Shown: positions 63,813 to 64,000 of the stretch, piece by piece
Numbering within the stretch: the first letter of the stretch is position 1
Layout of the letters: each line of letters begins with the position of its first letter
NCBI RefSeq assembly: GCF_052857255.1
Contig: NC_135498.1
Coordinates: 82,608,639-82,672,638 of the forward strand
DNA: 64,000 nt
Direction: 5' to 3'
DNA from: Amblyomma americanum
Lineage: Eukaryota > Arthropoda > Arachnida > Ixodida > Ixodidae
The notes under the pieces: model-generated
What the model was told of the DNA's origin: nothing
Databases searched by the model: none
Seen by the model: only the letters and a program-made list of their open reading frames with translations
Translations under genes and position numbers: made by a program

Positions 63813-64000
63813 AAGTTTACTCTTGGGCGAAGGTCTTCAAAATAAATGTGTTCAGTGTAAAGGCCATTAGCGTAAAGACCCCATTTTAAAGGTCTTCAGG
63901 GGGAAGGCTTTCATGTTAAATTCCTTCCGGATAAAGGCGTTTAGCGAGAAGGCATTCAGTCCAAAGGCCTTTATGGTGAAGGCCTTAAGGTAAAATGGCT
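63813..64000. repeat. 15-bp-period degenerate minisatellite
   Basis: From 63828 the sequence can be cut into 15-base units of the pattern AAGGCNTTCAGNNNN, at least 11 in register and no indel, running past the end of the window. Unit-to-unit divergence is high, but the period is exact. Confidence 0.8.

Overview
The window looks like nuclear DNA of a hard tick (Ixodida, probably a metastriate genus). I base this on many copies of a tRNA-headed SINE that ends in an ATT tail and resembles the tick SINE described as Ruka, on several LINE groups stacked together, on long AT and ATT microsatellites, and on a spliced transposase. The assignment is from memory of tick repeats; no search was run. I see no bacterial-style operon, rRNA gene or CRISPR array. 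Almost all recognisable coding capacity belongs to transposable elements.

1-12.4 kb: SINE and LINE fragments. Three LINE families with I/R1-type C-terminal zinc knuckles are present, called A (7.7-10.7 kb), B (3.2-4.1 kb) and C (5.75-6.09 kb) here. One SINE is split by two LINE 3' ends (5.08-5.71 kb), and a SINE with a 12-bp target-site duplication (TSD) sits inside LINE A. An RTE 3' end follows at 11.6-11.9 kb.

12.4-19.3 kb: a Ty3/Gypsy LTR retrotransposon (12994-18111, minus) inserted in an (AT)n tract that is flanked by inverted copies of a tRNA-like repeat. The LTRs differ at 4 of 155 sites. Primer-binding site, polypurine tract and a -1 frameshift heptamer at the gag stop are visible, but gag, RT and integrase are broken. 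A 142-bp near-perfect palindrome lies at 19149-19290.

19.3-31 kb: a short STPR-like ORF, then a CR1-like LINE (plus) with a 826-codon endonuclease/RT frame, meeting tail-to-tail an I-group LINE with RNase H (minus, decayed), then an RTE LINE (minus).

31-45.3 kb: SINE-rich DNA with a 1.3-kb direct duplication (32.8 and 39.8 kb), remnants of STPR-repeat ORFs (34.3, 36.5-37.1, 37.8 kb), a 35-bp mini-transposon with an 8-bp TSD, and a possible hammerhead-ribozyme relic.

45.3-51.3 kb: mostly unrecognised DNA plus the best candidate for a host gene, a 778-codon intronless minus-strand ORF with a strong start context, which continues in frame beyond one stop codon.

51.6-60.35 kb: a full-length L1/Tx1-like LINE (minus) inserted in a tRNA-like sequence with a 15-bp TSD. 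A three-exon, apparently intact piggyBac transposon sits in its endonuclease domain, and a 1050-bp solo LTR (5-bp TSD) sits in its ORF2 C-terminal part. This gives a readable order of insertions.

60.35-64 kb: unrecognised DNA, three SINEs, a LINE B 3' end, and a 15-bp-period minisatellite that runs off the end.
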